From: Treponema sp.
Lineage (GTDB): Bacteria > Spirochaetota > Spirochaetia > Treponematales > Treponemataceae
Assembly (NCBI GenBank): GCA_017534445.1
Contig: JAFXWC010000075.1
Coordinates: forward strand, 1 to 59,537
Direction: 5' to 3'
DNA: 59,537 bases
Under the pieces are notes generated by a model. The model was not told the origin of the DNA, made no database searches, and worked only from the letters and a program-made list of their open reading frames with translations. The number at the start of each line of letters is the position of its first letter. Within the stretch, counting starts at the first letter, position 1. A program made the translations under genes and the position numbers. Below are positions 14,945 through 23,231 of the stretch, piece by piece.

Positions 14945-15911
14945 GTCGAATATGCCTGAGGCAAGCAAAAAGGGCGGTGCTTGGTATGAGCAAAAGGAAA
15001 CAGCTTCTTCCGAGGCACCCCTAAAGCTTACTCTTTTTCTTGTACGCATTCTTCCCCACTGGCTTTTGGCTCTGCTTGCCTTTCCCGTTTCTTTTTTCTA
15101 CTGGCTTTCCTGTCCCAAAGCCCGTGCCGCCGCATCTCTTTTTCAAAAACAGCTCTGCACTTTTGCCGGCAAGAAAATCCGTGTGAACACTTACGCCCAG
15201 GTTTATTCTTTTGCCCTCTGCCTTGTTGAAAAATTTGAGGGCTGGTGCGGGAAGAAAAAATTCAGCAGTATAATCTATTCTGATGATGATTCCGCTGAGC
15301 TAAAGAAACTTCTTTCACAAAAAAAAGGTGCGGTCCTTATAGGCAGCCATCTTGGGAATTCTGAGCTTTTGAGAAGCTTTGCCTCTTTTGGAGAAACTGG
15401 TGTTCCCCTTCGCGTTGGCGTTACTTCCATTGCAGACACCAAGACAACCGCAAAATTCAACAAGACCCTTGCCTCCCTTAATCTTAGCGCGGACATGGAG
15501 CTTATTTCCACAGACCAGATAGGGGCAGGTACAATTGACTACCTTCAGCAGAAAATAGACTCTGGCGGGCTTGTGGTTCTTATGGGGGACAGGGTTTCTT
15601 CTGCTGTTCCGGGGCGTTCCCTAAAGCAGGACTTCCTTGGCAAAGAGGCGGCCTTTCCCTATGGGACTTTTTTGATGGCTTCTTTGATTCAGGCTCCAAT
15701 CTATTATTTTTTTGCATTAAGGCCAAAAGACATTACATTTTCTTCAAAATATGATATGCTTGTAAAAAAGAGCAGGGTTCATTTTCTTCCCGGAAGAAAA
15801 AACAGGGATTTGAATTTGCAGAATTTTTCTTTTGAATATGCCAAGGTTTTGCAGGGGTATTGCATGGAGCATCCTTTCCAGTGGTACAACTTTTTTGACT
15901 TCTGGCGATAG
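14937..15911 (+). CDS. LpxL/HtrB-like lipid acyltransferase (ApeJ C-terminal-like)
   Basis: 324 residues, membrane-associated. A GTG start at 14937 is chosen because CGGAGGA lies at 14923-14929; it overlaps the glycosyltransferase stop by 8 bases. A hydrophobic segment LLALLAFPVSFFYWL (about 43-57) precedes a late-acyltransferase domain with catalytic-type His138 and Glu143 (SHLGNSE, H-x4-E) and a GLVVLMGDR segment. Such enzymes transfer acyl chains from carrier proteins to lipid A precursors. In this context the acyl donor is plausibly the polyene-ACP and the product a polyene lipid. Treponemes lack canonical LPS in several species, so a lipid A role is less likely. The transcript probably ends here; a 275-bp repeat-filled gap follows. 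Confidence 0.82.
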   Translation: MAESNMPEASKKGGAWYEQKETASSEAPLKLTLFLVRILPHWLLALLAFPVSFFYWLSCPKARAAASLFQKQLCTFAGKKIRVNTYAQVYSFALCLVEKFEGWCGKKKFSSIIYSDDDSAELKKLLSQKKGAVLIGSHLGNSELLRSFASFGETGVPLRVGVTSIADTKTTAKFNKTLASLNLSADMELISTDQIGAGTIDYLQQKIDSGGLVVLMGDRVSSAVPGRSLKQDFLGKEAAFPYGTFLMASLIQAPIYYFFALRPKDITFSSKYDMLVKKSRVHFLPGRKNRDLNLQNFSFEYAKVLQGYCMEHPFQWYNFFDFWR

Positions 15912-15953
15912 AAATATAAGCAGGGCTTTTGCATCTCCTGTACAAATAAAATG

Positions 15954-16146
15954 TTCAAAATGAGGCAGTGGGACGTAGGAAAAAAGCAAGGGGGGACCCC
16001 TTTAGGGGGGATTCCTTGATTTTTTCCGTTACGGCTCGACGCTACGCTGCCAGTTGGGACCCGCTGACTCATTTTGAATTTTTGAATCGACATTTCATGC
16101 TGAAGCCATGGCATAGAAAATGAGGCAGTGGGACGTAGGAAAAAAA
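15954..16146. mobile_element. MITE-like element and solo-end duplication between polyene genes
   Basis: An 11-bp perfect inverted pair, TTCAAAATGAG (15954-15964) and CTCATTTTGAA (16068-16078), bounds a GC-rich interior with GGGGGGACCCC. The left end (AAAATGAGGCAG through GGACGTAGGAAAAAA, 15957-15985) is duplicated in direct orientation at 16117-16146. No gene is inside. It splits the polyene cluster into two transcription units. Confidence 0.7.
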
Positions 16147-16172
16147 TGAATGACTTTTTGCGTTTAATCGCA

Positions 16173-16178
16173 TATAAT
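16173..16178 (+). promoter_or_regulatory. -10 box of the thioesterase-channel operon
   Basis: TATAAT at 16173-16178, eight bases before ATG 16187; the upstream -35 is poor (ATGACT at 16150). Start would lie at or within a few bases of the ATG. Confidence 0.5.
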
Positions 16179-16186
16179 GTATTTAT

Positions 16187-16609
16187 ATGAAAAAAAATAT
16201 TTCTGAAGAGATTGTTTTTAATGTTGAATTTTATGATGTTGACTCAATGCGGATTGTTTGGCATGGAAACTATGTAAAGTATATGGAAGCGGCAAGGTGC
16301 GCCCTGCTTAACAAAATAGGCTACAACTACAACGACATGGAGGCTTCCGGGGTTGCCTTTCCTCTTGTGGACATTCATTTTAAATATATGCGTTCGCTCC
16401 GTTTTATGGACAAGGTTCGTATTCTTGCGACTCTCGTTGAATGGGAAAACTGCATCAAGATAAAATATGAGTTTTACAATATAAAGACAGGGGAACTTAC
16501 CACCAAGGCAGAAAGCACCCAGATGGGAGTAAATATTGCAAGCGGGGAAACTATGTTCGTCTGCCCTGAAATCTTTGTGAAAAAAGTGGAATCAATGCTG
16601 AATGAGTAA
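16187..16609 (+). CDS. apeK: Acyl thioesterase of the YbgC/4-hydroxybenzoyl-CoA family (ApeK-like)
   Basis: A 140-residue hotdog thioesterase. The signature is VEFYDVDSMRIVWHGNYVKYMEAARCALL, including the catalytic Asp of the Y-x-D-x-D segment and the HxNY motif of the YbgC/4HBT family. In APE clusters ApeK is a hotdog thioesterase thought to release stalled or wrong chains. It occupies the K position between acyltransferase and LolA, but its stop overlaps the first channel gene by 8 bases (16602-16609), tying it translationally to the channel module. No Shine-Dalgarno is seen. Confidence 0.88.
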   Translation: MKKNISEEIVFNVEFYDVDSMRIVWHGNYVKYMEAARCALLNKIGYNYNDMEASGVAFPLVDIHFKYMRSLRFMDKVRILATLVEWENCIKIKYEFYNIKTGELTTKAESTQMGVNIASGETMFVCPEIFVKKVESMLNE

Positions 16610-17738
16610 AAAAACGAATAACAATCAGCCGCATTTTTTGCGCAGGCTAAAACGCACGCTAAAAAATCCTTTCCTCTACATCTTCATTCTTATTGTGCTT
16701 GTGATTTGTGCGGCAACCTACGTGGTGTTCAAAACCGAGACAAAAACCGACTCCGGCATTACGGGAATTTTCGATGCGGTTTGGCATACTGTGGTTGCGG
16801 TTGTGGCGGCTTATTATGACTTCTACGTAAAGTCTGTTCCGGGAAGATTCGCCTCGCTTTTGCTGCTGCTTTTGGGCATGGCGGTTTGGGCGGTAATCAT
16901 CGGTAAAATCACTTCGGTAATAGTTAGCATTCAGAACAAAAACAACAGGGGGTTGAAAAAAATAAGGCCTATGAAAGGACATTTTTTGCTTTGCGGCTGG
17001 AGAAGCGGATTTGAAAAACTTTTGGAAAACGTGCTTTCTTCCAACTCGGACATTACTCCCGACATGATTGTTCTGGTGAATTCTGCTCCAAGTGAACAGG
17101 TCCGTTCCATATTGCAGGACATACGCTTTAAGGAAATAAAATATGTTGCCGGTGATTTCTCTGATGCTGAGACCTTGCACCGTGCTTGCATAGAAACGGC
17201 AGGGCGCGTACTTGTGATTGCAGACTTTACTGGAGGAAGCACTGCAATGGAAATTGACTCGCGGACGGTTCTTGCCGTTCTTACGATGAAGTCAATAAAA
17301 CCGCAGCTTTACGTGGCGGCAGAGCTTCTTGACGAAAAACTTCAGGAACACTTGCAGATGGCCCGCTGCAACGAGATTATCCTTACGCAGACATACGAGC
17401 ACAGTCTTCTTGCAACTGCTTCAAGCGGAATGGGATATTCGAACGTAATCAGAACCCTTATCGGTGATGATGATGCCTCTGGTATTTTAATCCGTACGCT
17501 TCCTTCCGGTTTTGTGGGAAAGCCATACGGTGAACTTGAAAGCTATTATGACAAGAAGGGCGGGCTAAAAATTCTGGTTGGTCTCCTTTTGAATACTGAT
17601 GCCAGCCGTTCTGCAAAAAAAGAAGAGTCTGACCAGCCTTTCGTAAAATACAACGAACCTTTGCTTACTCCTCCGTCTGACTTTATAATTCCAAAGTCAA
17701 GCAAGGTGATTCTTATTGCTGGCAACGAGGGGGCGTAA
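16602..17738 (+). CDS. RCK/TrkA-N ion channel-like protein 1 with altered selectivity filter
   Basis: 378 residues. Two transmembrane helices (about 24-44 and 78-105) flank a pore loop, followed by a TrkA-N/RCK nucleotide-binding domain beginning GHFLLCGWRSGFEKLLENVL. The architecture is that of MthK-type potassium channels. Aligned on DAVWHTVVAVV...SVPGR, the filter TVGYGD is replaced by VAAYYD: both glycines are lost, so potassium selectivity is doubtful. The C-terminal part resembles RCK/CASTOR-type gating modules. It overlaps the thioesterase gene and precedes a paralogue by 7 bases, suggesting a hetero-oligomeric channel. It could also be a non-conducting sensor. Confidence 0.85.
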   Translation: MSKKTNNNQPHFLRRLKRTLKNPFLYIFILIVLVICAATYVVFKTETKTDSGITGIFDAVWHTVVAVVAAYYDFYVKSVPGRFASLLLLLLGMAVWAVIIGKITSVIVSIQNKNNRGLKKIRPMKGHFLLCGWRSGFEKLLENVLSSNSDITPDMIVLVNSAPSEQVRSILQDIRFKEIKYVAGDFSDAETLHRACIETAGRVLVIADFTGGSTAMEIDSRTVLAVLTMKSIKPQLYVAAELLDEKLQEHLQMARCNEIILTQTYEHSLLATASSGMGYSNVIRTLIGDDDASGILIRTLPSGFVGKPYGELESYYDKKGGLKILVGLLLNTDASRSAKKEESDQPFVKYNEPLLTPPSDFIIPKSSKVILIAGNEGA

Positions 17739-17745
17739 TCTGTAA

Positions 17746-18960
17746 ATGAAAAAAAAGGACAACATTAAGCTTAGGCGTTTTATTCATGCGCTCAAGATAA
17801 TTTTTAAAACTCCCGCAACATACATTTTCCTGGCGATTATGCTTTTGATAATATCAATGACCGTAATCGTTTACAATGTTGAAACAAAGACAGGAAGCGG
17901 AATAGAAACCAGGTTTGACACTTTCTACTTTATGTGCGTTGCGGTCTTTGCAGGATATTTTGAATATGTGTGCGAGTCACTGCCCGGTAGGGTTGCGGCA
18001 ATCACTCTTTTGATTACGGGAACGTTTTTTTTCAGCTACATACGCGGTAAGGTTACTGCGGTGTTTGTGGACATTCAGGAAAAGAAGGACAAAGGTTTGA
18101 AAAGTTTAAAATCGATTAGCGGACATTTTATTATTTGTGGTTGGAGGCCAGGCTTTGAAAAAATCATAGAGACTGTATTGCGCTCCAATCCCGATATTTC
18201 TACAGATTTGCTCGTGCTTGTTAACGAGGCTGCGGAACAGACATCCCAGCTTTTGAACCTTCCCCGCTACAAGGAAGTTCATTTTGTTTCCGGTGACTTT
18301 ACGGAAGAGTCAGTCTTGAACAGGGCCTGCATCAAATCGGCGGCGCGCGTGCTTGTTATTTCCGACCGCTCAAAGAATTATTCAGAGCTTGAGGTTGACT
18401 CCCGCACGGTTCTTGCCCTTCTTACAATCAGGAGCATGAATCAGGAAGTTTATGCCGTGGCCGAACTCTTTAGCTCAAAATTCCAGCGTCACCTAAAGAT
18501 GGCCCACTGCGACGAAATAATTCTTACCCAGGATTACGAGCAAAGCCTTTTGGCAACCGCATCCGGCGGTTTGGGCTACAGCAACGTAATCAGCACTTTG
18601 ATTAGTGACGATGCTGACTCTGGAATCCTGATTGGAAACATTCCCAAGGATTTTATAGGTAAAACTTACGGCGAGCTAAAGACCTTTGAGCTTTCAAAGA
18701 GGGCGCAAAAGGGTGTGCTTGTTGGGCTGCTTTTAAATTCTGGAAACTTTCAGCAGCGCAGGAAAGAGGCCCTTCGTGAGGCACAAAAAAATCCTGACAT
18801 CAACAAAATCATCGACAATCTGCAGAAGGTAAAGACCCTTAAAAGCAACGACCCTCTCTTTGCCCCAAAAAATGATTTTGTCATTCCAAGAAATTCCAAG
18901 GCCATTTTTGTCCGGGGAAAGCCCATAAAATCCCTAAAGACCACAAAGGCAGGTAAATAA
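17746..18960 (+). CDS. RCK/TrkA-N ion channel-like protein 2 (paralogue)
   Basis: 404 residues, same layout as its neighbour: two transmembrane helices (about 24-44, 79-100), pore loop, then RCK domain starting GHFIICGWRPGFEKIIETVL. The filter position reads FAGYFE in place of TVGYGD, keeping the first Gly-Tyr but losing the second Gly and the Asp. The two proteins share long stretches (e.g. SRTVLA, RHLKMAHCDEIILTQDYEQSLLATAS against its counterpart), so they are duplicates that diverged. A basic, Lys/Arg-rich extension (about 340-370) is specific to this copy. One base separates it from the cyclic-nucleotide-binding gene. Confidence 0.85.
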   Translation: MKKKDNIKLRRFIHALKIIFKTPATYIFLAIMLLIISMTVIVYNVETKTGSGIETRFDTFYFMCVAVFAGYFEYVCESLPGRVAAITLLITGTFFFSYIRGKVTAVFVDIQEKKDKGLKSLKSISGHFIICGWRPGFEKIIETVLRSNPDISTDLLVLVNEAAEQTSQLLNLPRYKEVHFVSGDFTEESVLNRACIKSAARVLVISDRSKNYSELEVDSRTVLALLTIRSMNQEVYAVAELFSSKFQRHLKMAHCDEIILTQDYEQSLLATASGGLGYSNVISTLISDDADSGILIGNIPKDFIGKTYGELKTFELSKRAQKGVLVGLLLNSGNFQQRRKEALREAQKNPDINKIIDNLQKVKTLKSNDPLFAPKNDFVIPRNSKAIFVRGKPIKSLKTTKAGK

Positions 18961-18961
18961 T

Positions 18962-19486
18962 ATGGAAGAAAAATACTTGAATGACATTCTGCCCAAGCTT
19001 TCAAAGATTCAGCTTTTTGCCGGCTTTAACCCGGAGGTTGAGGAAGACAGGAAGATTCTTACGCAGATTTACGAGAATATATCACTTAAAAAAATCAAGA
19101 AAGGCCGCATGATAATAAAAGAAGGTGAAGAAGGGGATGAATTTTTCATACTGAATTCCGGCTCCGTGCATATTTCCCGCAACACTCCAGACGGAGACCC
19201 CATAGCCCTTGCTGACCTTGATGATTCTATGAATATTTTCTTTGGCGAAACGGCCCTTATAAGCAACGACGTTCGCAGCGCAACGGTTACCGCCCTTACG
19301 GACTGCACCCTTCTTGTTTTTTCCAGCAAGAAGTTCCATGCCCTTTGCAAAAAGGAGCCGGTTCTTGGCTACAGGGTACTTCTTGTCCTTGCGCGCCGCA
19401 TGGCATCCACAATCCGCAATGCCAACCGCGACAAGGCAACCCTTTACCAGGCCCTTTTCAACGAAATTGCCGGCGGAGAAAAGTAG
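18962..19486 (+). CDS. Stand-alone cyclic-nucleotide-binding domain protein
   Basis: 174 residues comprising one CRP/CAP-type cyclic-nucleotide-binding domain. It contains KKGRMIIKEGEEGDEFFIL and the phosphate-binding cassette FFGETALISNDVRSATVTA with the conserved Gly-Glu and Arg-Ser-Ala. No helix-turn-helix follows; a C-terminal helix (RRMASTIRNANRDKATLYQALF) could dimerise. It begins one base after the second channel gene, so a role as a regulatory subunit that gates the channel pair in response to cAMP, cGMP or another nucleotide is the natural reading. No cyclase is adjacent. A 14-bp tandem duplication, GGCGGAGAAAAGTA, spans its stop codon (19472-19485 and 19486-19499). Confidence 0.85.
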   Translation: MEEKYLNDILPKLSKIQLFAGFNPEVEEDRKILTQIYENISLKKIKKGRMIIKEGEEGDEFFILNSGSVHISRNTPDGDPIALADLDDSMNIFFGETALISNDVRSATVTALTDCTLLVFSSKKFHALCKKEPVLGYRVLLVLARRMASTIRNANRDKATLYQALFNEIAGGEK

Positions 19487-19563
19487 GCGGAGAAAAGTAA
19501 AAAAATAGTATTGAAATTTGTAACAATTTGTTATATTCTTTGTTTCATGGGCAGAAGGTCTCT

Positions 19564-20205
19564 ATGAAGAAGTATTTTACAGTTGTTTTTTCAATATTGT
19601 TTTTTATTACAAGCATAAATTGTTTCGCTAGCGGCTTGTCGGTAAATGACGTGCTAAAAAATCTTACCCGCCATGCCAATACGGTTGGGGAATTTTTGCA
19701 GGAAAAAAGCGTCATCGTTAACGGTAAGAAGCGCTTGCTAAAGTCCTCTGGAACTTTCATAATATCTACTGAAGGCGTTGTCTGGAATACGCTAAAACCT
19801 GTGCGCTCAGTTTCCACAATTACAGACGGCCAGATAATCCTTACGAATTCAGACGGAAGAAGGTCTGTTCTTGACATTCCGGCCAATAATGATTTTTCAA
19901 ATTTTTCAGTTTCCTTTTCTTCTATATTCAAGGGCAACATGGAAAATTTGAACAATAATTTTAACGTAAGCTACAGCGAGACTTCTTCCGGGGAATGGAT
20001 AATTTCCCTGCTTCCCAAAAAGGAAAATCTTTCTTCTTTTATGAAAAAAATAGAGCTGGCCGGTGTAAACTTGAACGGTGACTCAAGGCTGGACAGCGTT
20101 ACTGTTTTTCAGCAGAACGGAGAAGACATAAAGTACACCCTTACGAAGCAGATTGTAAAAGAGATTCTTTCTGATGAAGAAAAATATTTTTTTGAGGCAA
20201 AATAG
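19564..20205 (+). CDS. apeL: LolA-like outer-membrane lipoprotein carrier (ApeL-like)
   Basis: 213 residues. The start at 19564 follows AAGG at 7 bases and opens a signal peptide (MKKYFTVVFSILFFITSINCFASG). The mature part carries the LolA pattern: an early VNDVLKNLTRHANTVGEFLQEK segment, then KSSGTFIISTEGVVWNTLKPVRSVSTITD, the strand order of the LolA half-barrel. In APE loci this protein is thought to ferry the polyene lipid or a lipoprotein across the periplasm. Its 3' end overlaps the exporter gene by 32 bases. A TTGAAA/TATATT pair (19511-19537) is upstream, but with only 15 bp between. Confidence 0.82.
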   Translation: MKKYFTVVFSILFFITSINCFASGLSVNDVLKNLTRHANTVGEFLQEKSVIVNGKKRLLKSSGTFIISTEGVVWNTLKPVRSVSTITDGQIILTNSDGRRSVLDIPANNDFSNFSVSFSSIFKGNMENLNNNFNVSYSETSSGEWIISLLPKKENLSSFMKKIELAGVNLNGDSRLDSVTVFQQNGEDIKYTLTKQIVKEILSDEEKYFFEAK

Positions 20206-22531
20206 ATTTTATATTTGTCTGTGGATCTGTTTTCACGCATTTGTTTTTCTAGGATTTTTATCTTCGCTTTTCTTTGGACAAGGCCTTAACGTTGAGTCCA
20301 ATCTTTTTTCAATGATGCCGTCTTCCCTTTCCGCAAAGGAGCTTCAGGCGGCAGATTCGCTTTTGTCGGAGCGGACTGGTAACAATTTTTTCATCTTTGC
20401 AGGCAATGCCGATTTTTACAAGGCAAAAGATGCGGCCATGGAAGCCTGCCAGAGTCTTTCTTCTTACGATGAATTTTCCTTTGTTGAAGTGAATGCTTCT
20501 TCTTTTTCTTCTGATGAGATTGCTTCTTTTGTCCACAAGTGGCGCTTTAACCTTTTGCCCAAGGCTACTTCTGATGAAATTAAATCTTCTGATGATGCGG
20601 TGGCTTCTTTTGGAGATGATGCCCTTGCAAAAATCTACGGTGCCTTTAGCATAGCTCCGTTGCAGAATATGGACAGCGACCCCTTTATGCTGGACGACAT
20701 TATCTTGCGCGGATACCTTTCCCTTGTTTCTTCATCCGACTCTTTGCTTTCACCCAAGGAAGGTGTTCTTGCGGCAGAATTGGACGGCACTTGGTATGTG
20801 GCAATCCGTGCTTGCATGAGCAAAAAAGGTTCTGCCCTTGGAGGAAGAAGAAACGGTGTGCCTATTGTTTACAGCGAGTGTCTTTCCCTTGAAAAAGATG
20901 GAACGCGCTTTGTCTTTTCTGGAACTCCTTTCCACAGTTACAAAAGCTCTCTTTCTGCGTCAAAAGAAATTTCTGTAATAGGAATTGTTAGCATGACGGC
21001 GGTTGTCTTGATTTTGCTTCTTGTATTCAAGTCTTTTCTGCCAATGGTTCTTTCTGTTTTTGCAGTTGCCGTTTCCTGTGCGGCCGCTTTTTGTGCGACA
21101 CGGCTCTTGCTTGGAAAGGTCCATCTTGTTGCTCTTGTTTTTGGAACATCGCTGATTGGTTCCTGCATAGACTATAGCCTTCATTTTTTTATTCACTGGA
21201 AGTCAGACTTGTCTTTGCAAAGCGGCTCTGAGATAAGGAGAAAAATTTTTACCGGGCTTGCCCTTTCCCTTGCGAGTACAGAAATTTGCTACCTGCTTTT
21301 GTTTTTTGCACCCTTTGAACTTTTAAGGCAGGTTGCGGTTTTTTCTTTTGCGGGAATAATGAGCTCTTTCCTTACATCTCTGTGTCTTTTTCCCTGCCTG
21401 CGTCTTCCCAAAAAACGTGTGGCCCTTGCATTTCCAAAATTCAAGCTGGATAAAAGAATACGCTATTGCCTTTTGCTGCTCTTCTTTGCATTTGCTTCCA
21501 TTGTCATTTTTGCCATGCGGAAGAATGTTGGCATAAAAAACGATATTTCTTCGCTCTACAAGATGGAGGGAAGGCTCAAGGACGACACAATTCTTAGCGC
21601 AAAGCTAACAGGCCAGTCTGCTCCGGCTTGGTTTTTGGTAAGCGGTGATGATGCTGATTCCGTGTTGCAGACAGAGGAACTTTTGTCTTTGCAGGAAGGA
21701 AAGGCTTTTAGCGGCACAATTTGCACTTCCTTGTTTGCGCCTTCAAAAAAGACTCAGGATGAATCCAGGGCTGCATCAGAAATTCTTCTTGACGGCCTTG
21801 AGGAGCAGCTTTTAAATATAGGCTTTGATGATGAAGATTCCCTTAGGCAAAATTCATTGGCCATAAAAAAAGAATTTGATGATTCAAGAGCAAGCTATGT
21901 TTTGCCGGATGACTTGCCCCAAGCCTTTTTGTCTTTGACAGAAAACCTGTGGCTTGGAAAGATTGGCGGAAAGTATTATTCGCTTTTTATGCCTCGCAAA
22001 ATTCTTAGCAAGGAAGAATGCCGTTCCCTTGCGGAAAAAATACCCGGTCTTACCTTTATGAACAAGGCAGAAGACATAAGCAAAGGCCTGGACCAGCTTT
22101 CCGAATTTATTGCAAAGACTTTTTTGCTTGCCTTTGTGCTTATTGTTCTGATGCTGAAATTTTTCTACAGTTGGAAGCAGGTTCTAAAGATTGTGCTTGT
22201 TCCCCTTGCAAGCCTTCTTTCTATTCTTGCGGTTTTTGCACTTTTGGCTACAAGGATAGAATTCTTCTGCATGACGGGAACAGTGCTTGTCTTTGGGCTT
22301 GGGTTGGATTACGTTATCTACATGGCAGAGAATTCAAAAAGGAAAAAATCCCAGCCTCTATTGCAGGCAGAGGAAGGTCTTGAGCCTCTTGCTATTCTGC
22401 TTTCCTTTGTTACCACGGCAATTTCTTTTGGCGCGCTTGCCTTTAGCTCTTTCGTGCCTGTTCACATAATAGGACTTACGGTTTTTGCGGGTCTTTCCGC
22501 TGCTTTTGCATGCACTTTTTTGGAAAGGTGA
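20174..22531 (+). CDS. apeM: MMPL/RND-family lipid exporter (ApeM-like)
   Basis: 785 residues of an RND-superfamily permease of the MMPL type. One N-terminal helix is followed by a large periplasmic domain (about 40-255), a helix bundle (about 260-430) with the sterol-sensing-like GTSLIGSCIDYSLHF motif, a second periplasmic domain, and a second bundle with VLVFGLGLDYVIYMAEN. The duplicated two-half layout is intact; the GxxxDY motifs occur in both halves. It is the expected exporter for moving the polyene lipid out of the inner membrane, together with LolA. The start is inside the lolA-like gene; no strong ribosome-binding site, so coupling is likely. Confidence 0.88.
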   Translation: MKKNIFLRQNRFYICLWICFHAFVFLGFLSSLFFGQGLNVESNLFSMMPSSLSAKELQAADSLLSERTGNNFFIFAGNADFYKAKDAAMEACQSLSSYDEFSFVEVNASSFSSDEIASFVHKWRFNLLPKATSDEIKSSDDAVASFGDDALAKIYGAFSIAPLQNMDSDPFMLDDIILRGYLSLVSSSDSLLSPKEGVLAAELDGTWYVAIRACMSKKGSALGGRRNGVPIVYSECLSLEKDGTRFVFSGTPFHSYKSSLSASKEISVIGIVSMTAVVLILLLVFKSFLPMVLSVFAVAVSCAAAFCATRLLLGKVHLVALVFGTSLIGSCIDYSLHFFIHWKSDLSLQSGSEIRRKIFTGLALSLASTEICYLLLFFAPFELLRQVAVFSFAGIMSSFLTSLCLFPCLRLPKKRVALAFPKFKLDKRIRYCLLLLFFAFASIVIFAMRKNVGIKNDISSLYKMEGRLKDDTILSAKLTGQSAPAWFLVSGDDADSVLQTEELLSLQEGKAFSGTICTSLFAPSKKTQDESRAASEILLDGLEEQLLNIGFDDEDSLRQNSLAIKKEFDDSRASYVLPDDLPQAFLSLTENLWLGKIGGKYYSLFMPRKILSKEECRSLAEKIPGLTFMNKAEDISKGLDQLSEFIAKTFLLAFVLIVLMLKFFYSWKQVLKIVLVPLASLLSILAVFALLATRIEFFCMTGTVLVFGLGLDYVIYMAENSKRKKSQPLLQAEEGLEPLAILLSFVTTAISFGALAFSSFVPVHIIGLTVFAGLSAAFACTFLER

Positions 22532-22556
22532 TTTTCCTGCTTGGGCTTTTCTGCAT

Positions 22557-22585
22557 TTGACAAAAGACGGCATATTTCTTACAAT
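22557..22585 (+). promoter_or_regulatory. Internal promoter for the polyene-synthase genes
   Basis: TTGACA at 22557-22562, exactly 17 bp, TACAAT at 22580-22585, then ten bases to ATG 22596. It is the strongest promoter match in the cluster and predicts a separate transcript for the lipoprotein-KS-DH-KR-KS block with a leader of only a few bases. Confidence 0.7.
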
Positions 22586-22595
22586 TAAAATTCCT

Positions 22596-23231
22596 ATGAA
22601 ATGTTTACATTCCAAAAAAATATTTTCTGAAATTTCTCGGATGTGCAAGACAGGACTTTTGTTTTTCTCTCTTTCTTTATCCTGCATAGTCTTTTTTTCC
22701 TGTGCTTCTTCTTCCCGCAAGAAACTGCATCCTGTCTACATTACGGACAGAAAATGCATAGAGCTTTTGCCACCGTCCGCCTGTTCCATTTCCAAGGATA
22801 GCGCCCAGGAATTTAGCGGAGACTTTGACGGAAAGTCTTTTTCTTTGATGGCATACCTTAAGCTGGATAAAGATGAAATTTCAGTTTGTCTTTTGAGTAC
22901 TTTTGGTGTGGACATTGGTTCCCTTTTTTACGACGGAAACAAGGTTCTCTTTGAGTCTGCATTTTTTCCTGACAGTTTTAAGGCGGAATATATTGTTGCA
23001 GATTTTCAGAATGCATACTATGATTTTGACGTGCTAAAAGAAAATTATTCTGCCGCGGGTCTTAGCTTTAAGGAAACAAAAAGCGGAAGTAAAATTACCC
23101 GCACTATTCATGATGGCAAGACGCTGATAGAAGAAATTGATATCAGCATGAAAAAGAAAAAAATTGAGCGCATAAAAATCAGGAACCACTTAAGAAACTA
23201 TACCTACGTTATTACGGAGGTTGACTCTTAA
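22596..23231 (+). CDS. apeN: DUF3261-type lipoprotein (ApeN-like)
   Basis: 211 residues. Start 22596 is set by the promoter; there is no Shine-Dalgarno. The signal peptide has hydrophobic LLFFSLSLSCIVFFSCAS with lipobox-like FFSC (Cys at about 36); an inner Met at 22641 is an alternative start. The rest (GDFDGKSFSLMAYLKLDKDEISVCLLSTFGVDIGSLFYDGNKVLFES) has the DUF3261 pattern seen in the N position of APE clusters, a LolB-like outer-membrane acceptor fold. It should receive the cargo from LolA. Its TAA stop overlaps the next ATG (TAATG). Confidence 0.8.
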   Translation: MKCLHSKKIFSEISRMCKTGLLFFSLSLSCIVFFSCASSSRKKLHPVYITDRKCIELLPPSACSISKDSAQEFSGDFDGKSFSLMAYLKLDKDEISVCLLSTFGVDIGSLFYDGNKVLFESAFFPDSFKAEYIVADFQNAYYDFDVLKENYSAAGLSFKETKSGSKITRTIHDGKTLIEEIDISMKKKKIERIKIRNHLRNYTYVITEVDS

